A stretch of 64,000 nucleotides of DNA. It comes from Epiperipatus broadwayi. Taxonomy: Eukaryota > Onychophora > Udeonychophora > Euonychophora > Peripatidae. The notes beneath the pieces are model-generated. The model was not told the DNA's origin, did not search any database, and saw only the letters and a list, made by a program, of their open reading frames with translations. The stretch spans positions 8,057,576 to 8,121,575 of the forward strand of contig JAQFVV010000036.1 of assembly GCA_028023455.1 (NCBI GenBank), read 5' to 3'. The translations under genes were made by a program, and so were the position numbers. Below, piece by piece: positions 24,622 to 38,053 of the stretch; the stretch's first letter is position 1, and each line of letters opens with the position of its first letter.

Positions 24622-26468
24622 ATGAGTAAACAAAGCAAAATATTTAATTTTTTTGGAAGAAAGGAACAAGAAATTTGTCAAGTACCCAATTTGGATGAGA
24701 AAATGTAGAACTGCCTACAGTAGTGAAAAACCCAAAATTGATATACACTTGTTTATAATTATAAAGAAAAATCTATTAATTATGGTTTCACTTTTATAAA
24801 AGAAAATGGAATAGAGCTACCACTATGTGTTGTCTGTGGATCTACTTTGGCTAATTCTTCATTTAAAAGTAACAAACTGTTAAGACATTTGGAAACAAAC
24901 CATAGTCAATATAAAGATAAATCTGTTGATTTTTTCTAAGAAAATGAGATGAATTTAAAACATAGATCTAATTTAACAAAATTTGTTTCTACAGATAAAA
25001 AACTTTTAAAGTGTTCATATTTGGCTGCTAAATGCAAAAATGCATATACAATAGGGGAAATGTTACTAAAGCCATGCATGAAAGATATTTGCAAAGAATT
25101 ATTTGGCAATGAATTTGAATCAAAAATAAATGGCATTCCCTTGCCAAACGACATCATAAGTCAGCGAATAATTGATTTGGCTGATGATATTGAATCTCAA
25201 TAAAAAATATTTTAAAAATCCAAGTATTATTCAATTCAATTAGATGAATCTACAGGCCTTTCTAATGATGCAATAATATTAATTTATATAAGATATATTG
25301 ATCTTACATATAAAGATATTCAGGAAGAATTCCTATGCAGTTTAAAATTAGAATCTTTAACAACATCAGAAGGAACTTTAAAGATAATGAAATTGTATGC
25401 ATAGGGATTTGTACCAATGGGGCTGCAGCAATGACAGGAAAACATAGGGGTTTAGTAAGATGCATAAAGGAAATTTCTCATGCAGGTTTAATAATAACCC
25501 ATTGTTTTCTTCATCGGGAACAATTGGATACCAAAGATATGTGTGCAGATTTACATTATATTTTAAATCAGTGTGTACACACAATGAAGTATATTCAAAA
25601 GAGCACTAAACACGCGTCTATTTTGATTAATGTGTGATGAAATGGATTCAGCTCATAAATTTTTTTTTATTACATTCCCACATAAGATGGCTTTCAAGAG
25701 AGAGAGTTCTGAGTAGATTATTTGAACTTCGTGTGGAAATTGAAATATTTTTTAATGATCACAAACCAACAGGAGTCAGTGAATATTTTAAAAGTAATGT
25801 GTGGCTTTCCAAAGTTACCTATTTGGCTGATATTTTTCTTAATAAATGATTTAACTTTCTCACTACAAGGATGTCACACAAATCTTTTTATTTGTTACAA
25901 TAAAACAAGCATTTATAAAAAAAATTGAACTCTGGTTTAACAGAGTTAAAAACAATTGTTTTTACATATTTCCTTTGTTTTCACAAATGGTTGAGGATAA
26001 AATAATGCATTATGAAATTTCAGGTATAAGTAAAATCATTCAGAATCACTTATTAAAATTAAAAGAAACGTTTTTCAATACTTTCCACCTACACAAGATA
26101 TTCATTTAAAAATATGTGGATCTTAAATCCTTTCCAACTTAAATTTATCAGAAGAAGAAAAATTAATAGAATTATCGGTGGACAAAAGTTTAGAATTAAA
26201 GTTTAAAGAAAACCAGAAGAATTTGCCTAAATTTTGGTTAGAAGTTCAGGATGAATATCCAATCCTTAGTGAAAAGGCTATATAATTGTTACTTCCATTT
26301 GCAACAACTTATTTGGATGAAAGTGGACTTTCAACAATGATTGTTATGAAAAATAAATTTAAAAACCAACTCGATGTTAGTTCAACAATGAGATTAGCTT
26401 TAACTAATTCTATTGGAGCGAGGATTGATTAATTAATTGAAAAGAAGCAACAACAACAAAGCCATTAA
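24622..26468 (+). pseudogene. hAT transposase (ZBED/SCAND3-like group), broken
   Basis: Begins MSKQSKIFNFFGRKEQE. A BED-type zinc finger follows at about 24815-24905 (LCVVCGS, then HLETNH). Next come the linker (LAAKCKNAYTIGEMLLKPCM, PNDIISQRII) and the catalytic core: YYSIQLDESTGLS with the first Asp, ICTNGAAAMTGKHRG, HCFLHREQ and IRWLSRERVLSRLFELR. The C-terminal dimerisation region near 26285-26430 reads TTYLDESGLSTM. Stops at 24706, 24939 and 25201 and frame changes near 25330, 25636 and 25850 show it is dead. The family cuts and pastes DNA between 8-bp target duplications, which are present. Host-domesticated relatives exist, but the decay here argues against use. Confidence 0.88.
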
Positions 26469-27012
26469 ATAATTATTTTCCATTGTATGTTCATAATTTA
26501 AACATGTTTGTAATAAATATAATTAAAATTAATATATAATATTTTAATAGCAAATTTTATTTAAATTTGTTACTGCTGCAGTTTTACAAATTGTTTACAG
26601 TAACTTCAAACAATATTGAAATCGAACTGATACGTCAAAGTAGACTATTTTTTAAACTCTTCATACGTAATTGAAATAAAATTCTGTATAATTTATTTTT
26701 CTAATTTTTGCTTGTATTTCATATATAAATAAAACCTTATTTGAAAAGAAAACACATTTTTTGGTAATTAACAAAATGTGTTAAGTTTTTAAATTAAAAA
26801 TATATAATTTAACTTTAACTCAACTTTTAACTTACAAATTATTTGTTCATGATAAATATTATCAAATTGATTTGAATATATACAGTACCGTGCTGATGTA
26901 ATATCTCTTATTTTATATTATAATTTATGTAACAAACATTTGAGTCGCAGAACTATTTCAATGAAGTCTATTGAGTCCCACGGCAAAAAGGTTGAGAAAC
27001 GCTACTATAGAG

Positions 27013-28239
27013 TCTAGTATTGCAAAATAGTGCTTTCATTGGATAGTACATAAAAAATGAATGTAAGGTTTTCTAAAATGATGTTTTTGCATGAACTTGA
27101 ATAGGGTGGTTGTGCGTTAAATGTTGTCTACATTATAAAGATTATGTTAAAGACATGGAAATGCAATGTCAATTTGTTTCTATTGGCATAATACTGGCAG
27201 AGAATAGAATACATTGGAGAACTACAATTAGACATGGTATTGAAGTATATCAGAAAAAAAAAAGTTTCTGCTGAAGAAATTAAAAGACAACATTTTAAAA
27301 TATCAAGTAAACAAAAAAATGTATCAGCATATTCGATATATGGATTTATTTCTAGTTTATAGGGTGTTTTGTTATAGTCATTGCAAAATTTGTTTTTAGA
27401 GTTTAGTTTTCTCTCTCTTCCTTTTTCATTTTTTCAAAAATTAGAATCGTTATACTTATTTACAAGTAGCTGCTTTTTATTAAAATTTTGGCAAGTACTC
27501 AATTACAAAAATAATTTTAATTCTTATGGTATAATAATTAATTTATTTTTATTAACATAAGGTTCTCATTCTTTAAACTCGATTTTCTTTAGAAAAGTCA
27601 CTCTAGGATCAAATTCTTGATCAACGGGTTATTTTTTTTATATAAATACAAAATACATTTAATCAATTCATTAATACCAATATTATACTGTATTATATAT
27701 ATATATATATAAAAGAACAAATTCAAGTTTTATGTGAAAAAATAATAAAATTAAGTTATGAATTAATAAATACAGAGTTAATATTTCCTCATTTCTGTCC
27801 TATTCATGATTTTTAAGGAAAAGAAAGTTAAACATTTGTTATTTAATTAAAACCACCCTTAATTTTTTTTAACAATGTAAGGATAAGTTTTGAATTATTT
27901 CCAAATAATGATAATAAATATTTGGCAAGAAAATATTTTTCAGAATTTTCATCCTTATAATACTTTAAAATTGGGTAAGTTGTTTTAATATGTGAGTTTT
28001 TAACTTTAAAGGAAAAATAAAATTAAAGTTAGTTTTAAAAAAGAAAAACAAAAAAAAAAATTTATTTTAATTTAAAATTACTATTAAATTTCTGATATTG
28101 CTACACAATTATTCTATATAAGAAATTTGAGTATTACTATCACAAAACTACCAATGCCTTACTGCAAATATTAATAAATGAGTGAATTCTCATCAACAGT
28201 TCTCATTATTATAATTTTCAAAATAATTTATTTTCAAAA
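27013..28239. other. AT-rich stretch
   Basis: No gene or known repeat recognised. Confidence 0.55.
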
Positions 28240-29110
28240 CGAACCATTTTCAATAGGAATTAAAATTGACAATTTCTATCAAAATAAATAATTTCACGTA
28301 GTATTTGAATGAAAGTAAATGATGGAAATTGTATTTTCACAAATTATTAAAACAAACAATTATTGTTACTGATTACAATTTTCAGAACATGCAATTCATT
28401 TTCAAAGCAAACAATTTTCGATATGAATAAAAATTGTAAATATCTATTCAAAACAATTTGAACTATTATTCTTCAAGTTCCATCAATTTGTTTTCAAAAC
28501 AAGTTTTAAAGAATTGAAATTGTTATTTTCAATTCAAAAGCAATCATTATTGCAGCTATTATTCGATCAAAACAAAATGATGTAGTCATCTTATCATATT
28601 AAGATTTATGATAATCAGATGCTACGTATGGCTTTTTAGTAAAAAAAAAAAACATTTGGATCACATGATTGAAAAGAACCAATCAATATCTCTTCATAAC
28701 ATTCCTCAAAGATATTTACACAACTTTCTGCTGTTAGTAATGTGATCTGGGAATACTGGGTTTTTTTTATTTGATTTTAAAATTATGCCTTTTTATTTAT
28801 TAGTTTATATTGTTTTCATATAAAATGGTGCCTTTAATTTTAAAATGGTATTCTGGTTTCCACTAATTGTCATTGCTTGTATTGTTTTTTTAAATAAAAG
28901 TATGTTACACTCGCTTCCATGAGTTATATTGCTTTTTCTTTTTAGAAAATTACACATCAAAATTTACAATTATGTTCACATTAGTTTGTGTAACTTTTTT
29001 TTATAAAATTATGCATTAAATTTTAAAATTGCATTTGCATTAGTTTATATATATATTAAAAAAATGCATGTTTAATGTTTACATTAGTTTGTATAAAATG
29101 TCGTTAAGAC
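28240..29110. repeat. Degenerate AT-rich repeats
   Basis: 28240-28560 has recurring AATT-TTTTCAAAACAA-like motifs. 28760-29110 has about four loose copies of a unit with TAAAATTATGC...TTTTAAAAT and CATTAGTTTATAT. Old satellite-like sequence; no gene seen. Confidence 0.4.
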
Positions 29111-29761
29111 TTTGAATATGTCAATTTTATTGATTAATATCTTCAGTACGATTTTGATGGTTGTACTATAGGGCCATATGTGTAAATAATGTTCAATTTT
29201 TTTTAATAAATGAAAAATGATTTATTTTAAACTTAAACTGCCATTAATTCTTTATTTGCAGCATTTGTTTTATTTTAAAATTCTAAAAGTGATCTTTTAG
29301 ATCGTTATGAATTTTTTTTTATGTTCGATTCCCATATGATAGTGTATTGTGCATAGTTTTAAAACTGTTTTCTATGAACATGCATGTTTTTTACATCAGC
29401 ACATTGTGAAGTTGTTTATTTTGTAAACTTTCAATTCTTGAAGTTTCCATTTAATAAACATTTTGTCATATTTTACAACTATCTACATGAATATGTGAAA
29501 ACATAAAGAATGAGGACCCCTTATATCTCGAAGATTTTTATTAAAATATGTTTAGTCTTAAAATGAACTTTCTTATGTAGAAATGATGAGTGAAATATAT
29601 TTATTTTGTTTTAATTTTCACTCAGCATAACCATAGATGAACTGTACCCCCAAAATTCAGGGCTTTGTTTTTTGGCTGATTTTATCTCAGCCACTCAGAG
29701 TGTCTATTTAATCTTTTCTCCACCTTTCAGAATACTGAACTCCTTTAAACTAGAGGTCGCT

Positions 29762-30782
29762 TTAGGATGTAATTATGAGGGATGCAAAAAGCAAATTGAA
29801 AATGTTTGGTAGATTGCAGTTTATGGATAATAAAAGAATAGCCAAAATATTATTTAATTGGTTTACAAGTAAAGGGCAGGCAACAAGATGGGTGAGAAAG
29901 GTAATATGCAAAGATTTGGATAAAGAAGTTATGTCAGTATACTTGTACAAAAGATGGGATGATTGTGTTAGGAGGATTGTTGAGTGTTATAGTGGGAAGG
30001 AGTGGGATAGAAGAATAGATGCATTAATAAAGAATAGGGAGTTGGAGAGATGGAGAGCTAGTATGGAGAGTAAAATGAGTTTAAATATATATAGAAGTAA
30101 ACGGAACATTGAGTGTGAGTTAATTTATGATAATAGTAAGGAAAGTAGTTTATTGTTTAAGGCTCGAACGGGATCTTTAGCAACAAGGGAATATACACGT
30201 AAATGGAAAAATATGGGTGATTTAGTCTGCAAGTTGTGTAAGGAAGGCATAGAAAATATTAGGCATCTGTTACTTCAATGTAGATGTTTGGAAGCAGAAA
30301 GGATACAAATAGTGAAGTTATGGAAGGTTAAATATGAACAAAGTGATTATACAGAAAGTGAGTTATTGGTTTTTATACTAGGTTTGGGGAAAAATAAGGG
30401 GGATTTAGATATGAAGGTCATGGAGTTGACAAAGATTATATTGTGGAAATGGGATGGAGCAGATTATGGGAAAACATAGGATGGACAATAGAAAAGGAAG
30501 GTAAAGTGGCTAACAGGTTTCTCTGGGCACAGCTGCTGAGAGATTCCTGACTCCGTTTAAAGAGAAGTCACAGTACATCACACCCACATACCAAGAAACT
30601 AAATGACTAAACAGATACATAGCATCATCTCACTGATGGACTCATCACTGATTAAAGACTGTTGATCTGTATATTCAGGACTGTGCAGTATGTGTTCCCT
30701 TTTTTTAGTCTGTATGCTTTAAATACAATGTAAACTTTCAATGTACAAAGAACAAACACTTCATGTTTAAATAAAAAAAAAT
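29762..30782 (+). mobile_element. LINE family X, 3' portion, copy 1
   Basis: A 5'-truncated non-LTR retrotransposon. It consists of an open C-terminal frame (29775-30479), a 3' UTR beginning GGACAATAGAAAAGGAAGG, and an A-rich end with ATAAA near 30770. Two more copies lie on the minus strand at 51.9 and 57.8 kb. Confidence 0.75.
29775..30479 (+). pseudogene. LINE family X C-terminal domain
   Basis: 234 codons without a stop. Features are the repeated basic stretch KMFGRLQFMDNKRIAK, GQATRWVRKV, YSGKEWDRRI, KARTGSLATREYTRKW, and a knuckle CKLCKEGIENIRHLLLQC near residue 150-167 that resembles the CxxC...H...C end of several LINE clades. The homologous copy at 52.7-53.6 kb joins this region to reverse transcriptase motifs, which proves the LINE nature. 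The clade is not assignable by eye. The start codon here is arbitrary because the element is truncated. Confidence 0.65.
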
Positions 30783-32339
30783 TTTTTTTAAAAAAAAATA
30801 TTGTTGTGATGTTTAATTTAAATAATTTTAGTCAAACAATAAATTTAATAATAATCTTTTTGAATTTTCCCAATTTACACATTCAAATACATATTCAATA
30901 TATTATGTCGTAAATATTAATTTTTATTTATTTATTTTTTGTTATTATTTACAAAGTTATAAATGCAGTTATGTTCAAGTTAAGAATATGAAAAAAAATC
31001 GAAAATTAGGAAATGAAACTCAAAAAAGTGGAATCTATTTAAGTTTTTTTTTTTTAAATTTATATTAATGCAATTAAAAATACAGATTTATTAATTAATC
31101 ATAAGTCAATTGTGTTACTACTGAAAACTAACACTAAGAAGCTGCAAAAATAAGCAATTCAAAAATCACATAAAACAAAAATGAGAACAATTCAACGATC
31201 ATAAAAAATAATGACACTACCTGAAGAAAATAAAACATACGAGGCTAACAAAATTTTTAAAGATTCATTTATCTTAGATAATGATGTTTGGAAATGGCCA
31301 CTATTTTTTTATGACAACATATTTAATAAAAAATAATTCTGAGCAGATTTAGGACTTCAGCGATGGAAATGGAATAAAATTTAGCATTTCACTTTTACAG
31401 TCACACTTTCTATCAGAGAATAATATCATAGAAACTGTTTTCCTTATTCTAAATGTAAAAACAATGTGGGTTTTTTTTTGCTATTATTATGTTTTAGTCA
31501 TTATTATCAACATTAGTTTTATCTTATGAAAGACTATGAATGGGAACATATAATTATGAAATTAAAAGAATGTGATGTACAAACAAAAAAGGGTGCATTT
31601 TAAAACTAAAAAAATAGTGAATAAATATCAATTGTAAACTGGTAAATACCCAATGTAAAAAAATTAGCATGATATTATCAAAATAGTAATACTAAATGTG
31701 TAATGATGCTTTTCATGAGAATAATAATAAATATTTACTCAAAATAATAGTTAATTTTTATGTTTAGAAAAAATGATTTTAATTTTGATATAAGATTGAA
31801 TGAATATTTAAAAAGAGTAAAAAAATAGAGGAATCAAATAATCAGACAAGCTACTCTCATCCAAATTAAAGAACTGTCTAAAGTGAAATAAAACAGTTGA
31901 AATTAATGAATTATTCATTGATTTGGTATCTTTTGTGTTATGGGTTTTGATCTAAATAAATTGGGTTTTTTTTTAAAAAAAAAAGATGGTTTATTAGATA
32001 CAATAGAAAACTTTACATGTAAATACATTAGATCATAAATACATTAACAAACAAATTTGATTATCGATAGAGTATAAATTATATGTCAGCAAAATTCGCT
32101 CAAAGAACAAACACATGTATACACATACAACACCAGCAGCAGTAGCCATTTGAAAAGAGTATTGCCATGGCAATTTCTTAGATGCTTGTCACATGATTAT
32201 TTTCTTGTTGGAATATTTGTTCAAGAGTGACTTCACAGACATCATCTCACATATTCGGAAAAACAACTTTATCCCATGTACCATGAAACAGGAGATCAGG
32301 TGACATTGCACAGTCTCTGGTCTTTGCCTGTAGAAGGAG
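30783..32339. other. AT-rich stretch
   Basis: No gene recognised. Homopolymer A/T runs at 30769-30800 and 31968-31984 may mark old retroposon tails. Confidence 0.5.
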
Positions 32340-32699
32340 CTTTAAGAATATGTCCAGCTTTGATGTTCTAAATATTATTTCACATCTTGTCAACCATACT
32401 GTGAATGTCAGAAAAATAGAGGCTATTTAGAGACAAAGCACATTGACTTCGTCCTGAAAATGAATTTGGATTCTCTTCCTACCAGTCAGTTCCTGGTGTT
32501 GAAAAGAGCTTTTAAAAGGCTCAGTTCCCAATGTGGTTATGATGAAGAGAGCTTTGATCATCTGCTCTACTCTTGTCCAGCATTATCTCCAATCAGGAAC
32601 CTTGTCATTGATAGGGTGGCACTTGACATCACATATGCAGTTTCAGTGAAGAACACCATTAACAAGGGTCTTTTAGCAAATATTAGACTTTCTAGATAA
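32340..32699 (+). pseudogene. Possible LINE C-terminal fragment
   Basis: The 79-codon frame at 32460-32699 includes QCGYDEESFDHLLYSCPALS and IRNLVIDRVA, resembling the cysteine/histidine end of LINE ORF2 proteins; upstream sequence is broken by stops. The first cysteine of the knuckle is not evident. It could also be an unrelated coding relic. Confidence 0.4.
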
Positions 32700-33059
32700 A
32701 TTGTTAAAAAAATGTTCAAATTTGAATTTGATTTAAGATCTAATTGTTAAAGAAAAAATTGTTCAAGATAAGGATTTTATTACAAAATCCTGAAGTCTTT
32801 TTTTGTGCCATGTACCATTCATAGCCCAAATGTATCATTAGAAATATGGTTCTAATTGTTCTAATGATAATATCATATTTTAGAACAATTAAATATTAAC
32901 TGTGGCTCCAATTATTCTAATAGTAATATCATATTTTAGAACTATTAAATATTACATATTTGCTATCCAAGATTGTTTAATAGTGATTCAAAAATAATTA
33001 TATAAAAATATTAATAGTATTCAAATACAAGTATAATGTATATACTTAAGCTATATGTA

Positions 33060-33660
33060 TCAAAGGCAATTTTGACACAGACTTTCAAGCTGTCTTCAGT
33101 CATCCACTCAATCTTATTCAACGATATACATGTCCATGTGGAAAAGATAAATGAGCTTCAATATATATATATATATATTTCATGTTGAATCAGCACTCAT
33201 CAATTGGTCCAGTTCATTATCTCCCATAGTATTTAAATATTACATAATCAGCCGGTATTCTGTTTATCCATCTTCTGTGTATTCAAATGGACATGTTAAA
33301 ATCCTACATATGAGGGATCAGAGTCACTTAAGGACAACATGGATATGACAATAATATTGGCATCAACAAGGGCCTTGAGTATGCCATCATCAGATTTTCA
33401 CTGATATTAGATGGTTAGAGAGTGGAGAGAATTGAAACCTATTAAAGTTTGTAGACATATCGTAATATAAAACGAGCACTGACTATATATATGTGGGACA
33501 TGATGATCTGGACCAACTGGTGAGTATTGATTCACCACGAAATAGTTATATTGAAGATCATTATTTTTTTTCACATCTATGAGGTCATGTGTATGATTAT
33601 ATAAGATAGAGTGGATGGTTGAAAGGAACTTGAAAATCTGTGTTCAAATTCCCTTTAAAA
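33060..33660. repeat. Foldback repeat family 2, copy 1
   Basis: Imperfect inverted arms (CATCAATTGGTCCAG versus GGACCAACTGGTGAG, and a TTCATGTTGAATCA/TGATTCACCACGAA pair) around a centre with CCATCATCAGATTTTCA (33384-33400). A second copy is at 50.0-50.6 kb. Confidence 0.7.
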
Positions 33661-34061
33661 TGTTAATAATAGAAAGAAGTAATTAATAGTATAGCCAAAT
33701 TAATTAAGGACTGCTATAACAATTTAAGTATTATAACTGTAGGAAATAAAATTATTTATTTAATAAAAAACATTTAACAAATTTAATTAAGAAATCATTT
33801 TCTGTATTTTATCTATAACAGCTTTTAAATGTACATAAAATAGATCGCTGGAAATGAATGCATTTGTGTACCTATGGATGTAAATGTACAGCTGTATTTT
33901 TGTTTCTTTCTTGTCTGTAGTTGTCTTTCCAGAGAGAAAAGAAAACATTTAAAGACACATTTTTGGTTTGATTAAGGTCAAAAGTTAAAAATAAATCATT
34001 AACCGCTTAAAATAAATTAAGATTGAATTTCTTTTTGACAGTTTGGAAATTAAAATGTTAA

Positions 34062-34138
34062 CCCCCCCCCCCCCCCATATGTCAAAGCATCGGCCGGGAA
34101 GCGAACCCGTGACAACTGTCTCGGCTACCAACACTTGA
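34062..34138 (-). repeat. tRNA-derived SINE, type A, with a homopolymer C/G tail
   Basis: Minus-strand box B GGTTCGCTTCC and GGCCGATGCTTTGACATATG. The position of the usual A-tail is a run of 15 C on the plus strand (34062-34076). Confidence 0.78.
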
Positions 34139-34877
34139 CATTAGATTGGGAATTTTAAAGATAACCATCTGTTAATTTTGTAACACGAGATAATTAGCGA
34201 TGATATTTATTTAAGCACTAATTAAAACAGACGATATGATAAATTATTTCTTTAAATAATTAGGCATTAAAGAAAATTTTAGTTACTATTGCTGATTGGG
34301 AAGTCGTAACTAAGTAATTTTATTTTTTAATAAATATCTATATTTCAGTTTACAATTATTTTGTTAATATATAAAATAAATTTCCAAAACTTCAATATCA
34401 GATCAAGAGTAATTAATTGCTAATGCAGAATCTATTATAAAACTTCACTAATCCCGAATGGTAAAAAAAGATGGCCGTCGTTATCTAGCCAAAACAAAAA
34501 TATAACTGGTCTGCTATGCATCCAATAAACAGAAAATCAAATAGAAGTACATCTGAATTGGAAATCCATGCTTTTAGAGAAAAAAAAAAAACCATAGAGA
34601 AATAATGTATTAGAAACCTGATTGTAAAGAAAATTATAATTAAGCCGTGATTATAATCATGTTAAACATTATTTTTTCTTGCATTAATTTTTTTTTATTT
34701 ATTTAAAAAAAAAAAACATTTTAAATTTTTTATCAAAAGTTATAATGAAGAGTTAATTCCTGAAGAAGTTAATTTCAATGTAGTAAAAGTATGGTTAAGA
34801 TAGCAATAACGCTCAATGTCAAGTAAACAAAAAACATTACACAAAATTCAAGAAAAAGAGAAGATTGAAATCACATA

Positions 34878-35150
34878 ATGAATCATCATCATCAACAATT
34901 ATCAATTTACTGCAGGATGATGGTCTCTCCAAGTTCAATCCATCTCCGATTTTTAGCTTCTCTTCTCCACATCACCCCTGCACACTTTCTTATTTCACCC
35001 ATCCATCTCACATGTGGTCTCTTTCTGGGTCTTTTACAATCTCTTGGAATCCAGTTTAAGATTTCAATTGTCCATCTATTATCATCTCTTCTAGCAATAT
35101 ATGCAGACCAACTCCACTTCAATCTTTTAATTTTTTCAATGAGGTCAGTA
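34878..35150 (-). mobile_element. RTE LINE 3' fragment (5'-truncated copy)
   Basis: Carries the same C-terminus as the 14.4-kb element (WSAYIARRDDNRW, RPRKRPHVRWMGEIRKCAG; frame 34907-35122 minus) and the same trinucleotide 3' end at 34881-34895. It starts abruptly at about 35150, as expected of a dead-on-arrival LINE insertion. Confidence 0.85.
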
Positions 35151-36477
35151 ACAATAAATTTACTTATTAAGTAATTCTTATCATTTTTAACTTATCAATA
35201 AAATAGCTTCTGTTTTCCCCTCAAAAATTGTTCCCTAAGAGCTGGTTGGCTGATGATCCTTTAGTGTGATGTTAATAAAAGTTTGTGGTAGGTGAATTTA
35301 TTGTCTGGTTTGTTTACAATCTATTGAGCAATAATTAACTTTTATATGTAGAGGGGTTTTCATTACTCATATTTTATTGGTTCCATATGGTACTATAATA
35401 CTATTTACTTTTATATATGAATTTAAAAAACACGTAATCAACATATAAGTATTAATATTGTACAATGATGTACATATACTTATTTAAAAGCAAAAATATA
35501 GAGTAAAAAAAAAGTTAAAAAATTGTATATAAAAAATAATAATAATAAAAACTGCTTATGAAATATAAAGTTAACATTTATTTCTCCATCCAATTCATTA
35601 TTTTGTTTAAAAAGAAATAGATAATTAAACATTCTTGCTTTCTTTCCTTCCTCCAATCATCAGTTTGTTTTCATATTTAAAGTTATTCTTTGATAATATG
35701 GTATCTACTATGTCCAGCGGTGACCAAGTTACAGCACAGCTGGATTGCAAATTAAAAGAAGTGACATTAATACCATCACAGGCAGCACGACAATTAAAAT
35801 TATTGATACTCCATAATATTTAAATAGTTATTTAGAAATTTTCCTTTCTTCAACATACGAAGTTATATATATTTACAACAGGATGAAGGCAGTTGATTTA
35901 TAAGGGTCATGTGACCTGGTATTGCAGCCCCAGAATATTAATTAAAAGTCCGGAGAATAGTTCTCAGAGAGGCCAGATTGGCAAGGCTGACAGTAATTTC
36001 CAGAGTAAGGAACACTTCTGTTCTTCAAGGGCTTCAACTAGCTAATGATATCTCTTTTCCCTTCTGGTGAATATCATGGCACTGAGTTCCCATTTTGATA
36101 ATCTAATTGGTTGGAGTCCATGGTGCCATTTGGTAGTACCAATGTTATTACATTCCAACCTGCATTTTTGTTTAATAAATATATAATACAAGTTCTTAAA
36201 TATTTCATTAATTAAAGTTTTCTTTTTCAGATAATTCATATCAGGAATCCAATCCATATTTTCCAATGGCATTTAATTAAATTTGCTGTAGGGCTATTTG
36301 ATATTTAATCAGAGTTGCTGATCTTTAAATTAATTTTGCCTAATTACTTCATATCATTTTTATATGTCAATTGTGTTTATACATGCACATACTTAATTTA
36401 AACTTTAACATTTTCACATCTTTCTCTGTTTCAATAAAAATGTGATTGATCAGATTTTTTTAAAATACGCATATTTA
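35151..36477. other. AT-rich stretch left of the gypsy element
   Basis: Should include the gypsy 3' LTR next to the purine tract at 36484, with the segment 35880-36060 (GC-richer) as part of it or of another repeat. No LTR pair was established. Confidence 0.4.
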
Positions 36478-36679
36478 GCACACCTCCCCCAGTTCAGAGA
36501 TCAGAGGGTTTTCATTTTCCTCTCTCTGAATTAAGAGTATAGTCGCCAAAGTGGGCGGGGTTTTTGCTCTCACGCCTAAGGCATAGTGGGGTGTTGGATT
36601 CTAATGCTGTGAAATTATCATCATTAGGAGGTTTTACTGTGCTATTCCCAGTCTGTAGTTTTTCCATTTCTGCTTTCGA

Positions 36680-37827
36680 TTAGACTTCAAAATTAAACTT
36701 GCCGCTATTCTTTTGTAGTTGATTAATATGCTTACAAAGTACTTTTCTGTCCGGCATCCAGATGGCAACACCTTGATTGCTCAGATGACATACTACTTCT
36801 CCACTGGTCCACTTTTTATCTTGATTATTTTTGACCCAAACTCGATCATTCGGTGAAAATTTATTTTTGACTTCAGTGGGTGACTTAACCCTTTCAGATG
36901 GTACCACTTTGTCTAATTTTATCCATAGTCTTCATTCTAGGTATTTCTCTGCTGGTGATGTGCCAGATTTGGCTGTGGGTGTTGAATGTTGGTGTAGTAG
37001 AGTGTTTAGTACTGCGTGTTGCAGTTTCTGCTTTCCCATTTTGTTTATTGCCACCTTTAGGTGTTGCACAGCTTTCTCGGCCAGTCCATTTGATTGGGGG
37101 TGGTAATGTGGTGTCAGTATGTGGTTTATTCCCCATTCCTGTATGTACTCCATGAATTTTTCTGACATGAAGCTTGTGCCATTGTCTGATATCAAGTTTT
37201 CCAGAAAACTGTGATATGCAAATATCTCCATTAGCTTATTGATGGTTTCTTCAGCACTCATGTTTTTGAATGCTTTGTACTCAGTCCAACCGGAATAGGC
37301 ATCATGGTTACTAAGAATAGTTGTCATTGAATAGGCCCACAGTGGTCTATATGTACCCTCTGCCACAGTTTATCTGTTTCTCTCCAGGGTTCAAAACAGG
37401 CCGGAGGCACATTTGCACACAACTGGCAGCTTTTGCAGTGTTTAATGTAGTTTTCTATATCACTATTAATTTTAGGCCATCAGACATAACTGCGGGCTAA
37501 CGCTTTTGCTCTAATGATGCCTGGATGGCCTTCATGCATGATTATTTTGAGGATTTGGCTCCTGCTTTTGTTTGGAATCAGGATTTGGTCTTCTCTGAGT
37601 GTGCATCCCTTGCATATGGAGAGGTTTTCTCTCGCTTTCCACAGTTCTATGTGTAAAAAAGGTGGTCTTTGGTCAGGCCAGCTTTGGCTGATATTTTCGA
37701 TCAACCAACTGTATCCAGTGTCTTCTCTGGTCCATTTGGCTACTTTTATACTATTTAGTGTTTTGTTTTCCAGTGCATCAATGTAGTTTATTTCTATTTT
37801 GTTGATGCCTTCTGTTTGATTTGGCAT
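36680..37827 (-). pseudogene. Gypsy integrase
   Basis: Frame 37827-37480 holds the RNase H-integrase tether and the start of the zinc-binding domain (IIMHEGHPGIIRAKALARSY). Frame 37366-36932 holds the DDE core: LSNHDAYSGWTEYK, LISDNGTSFMSEKFMEYI and HPQSNGLAEKAVQHLK, giving the Asp and Glu of the catalytic set. Frame 36907-36680 is a C-terminal domain (FSPNDRVWVKN, VAIWMPDRKVLCKHINQL), as in K02A2.6-type elements. Frame breaks near 37480-37370 and 36932 make it inactive. Confidence 0.82.
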
Positions 37828-38053
37828 TCATGAAAGAGCATCAGCATGGCTATTTTAGTGCCTTTTTGTATTCATTACTATATTTGTAGCCTGCAAGAAT
37901 ATTGAGCCATCTTAGCATTTGTGGGATCAAATGTTGAAGCATCTGTTTTATGCCCAGTATTCCCAGTAATGGTTTGTGGTCAGTCATGATGCAGAAGTGG
38001 CATCCGTATATGTATTGGTGGAATTTCTGGATTCCAAATATTATGTCTAGAGC

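Larger units (their letters stand above)
24034..27004 (+). mobile_element. hAT DNA transposon, complete ends, inactive
   Basis: Terminal inverted repeats CAGCATTTCTCAACCTTT (24034) and the complement of AAAAGGTTGAGAAACGCTA (to 27004). Flanked by a perfect 8-bp duplication CTATAGAG (24026-24033 and 27005-27012), the hAT hallmark. It contains a partial SINE at 24107-24182 and a broken transposase. Confidence 0.92.
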
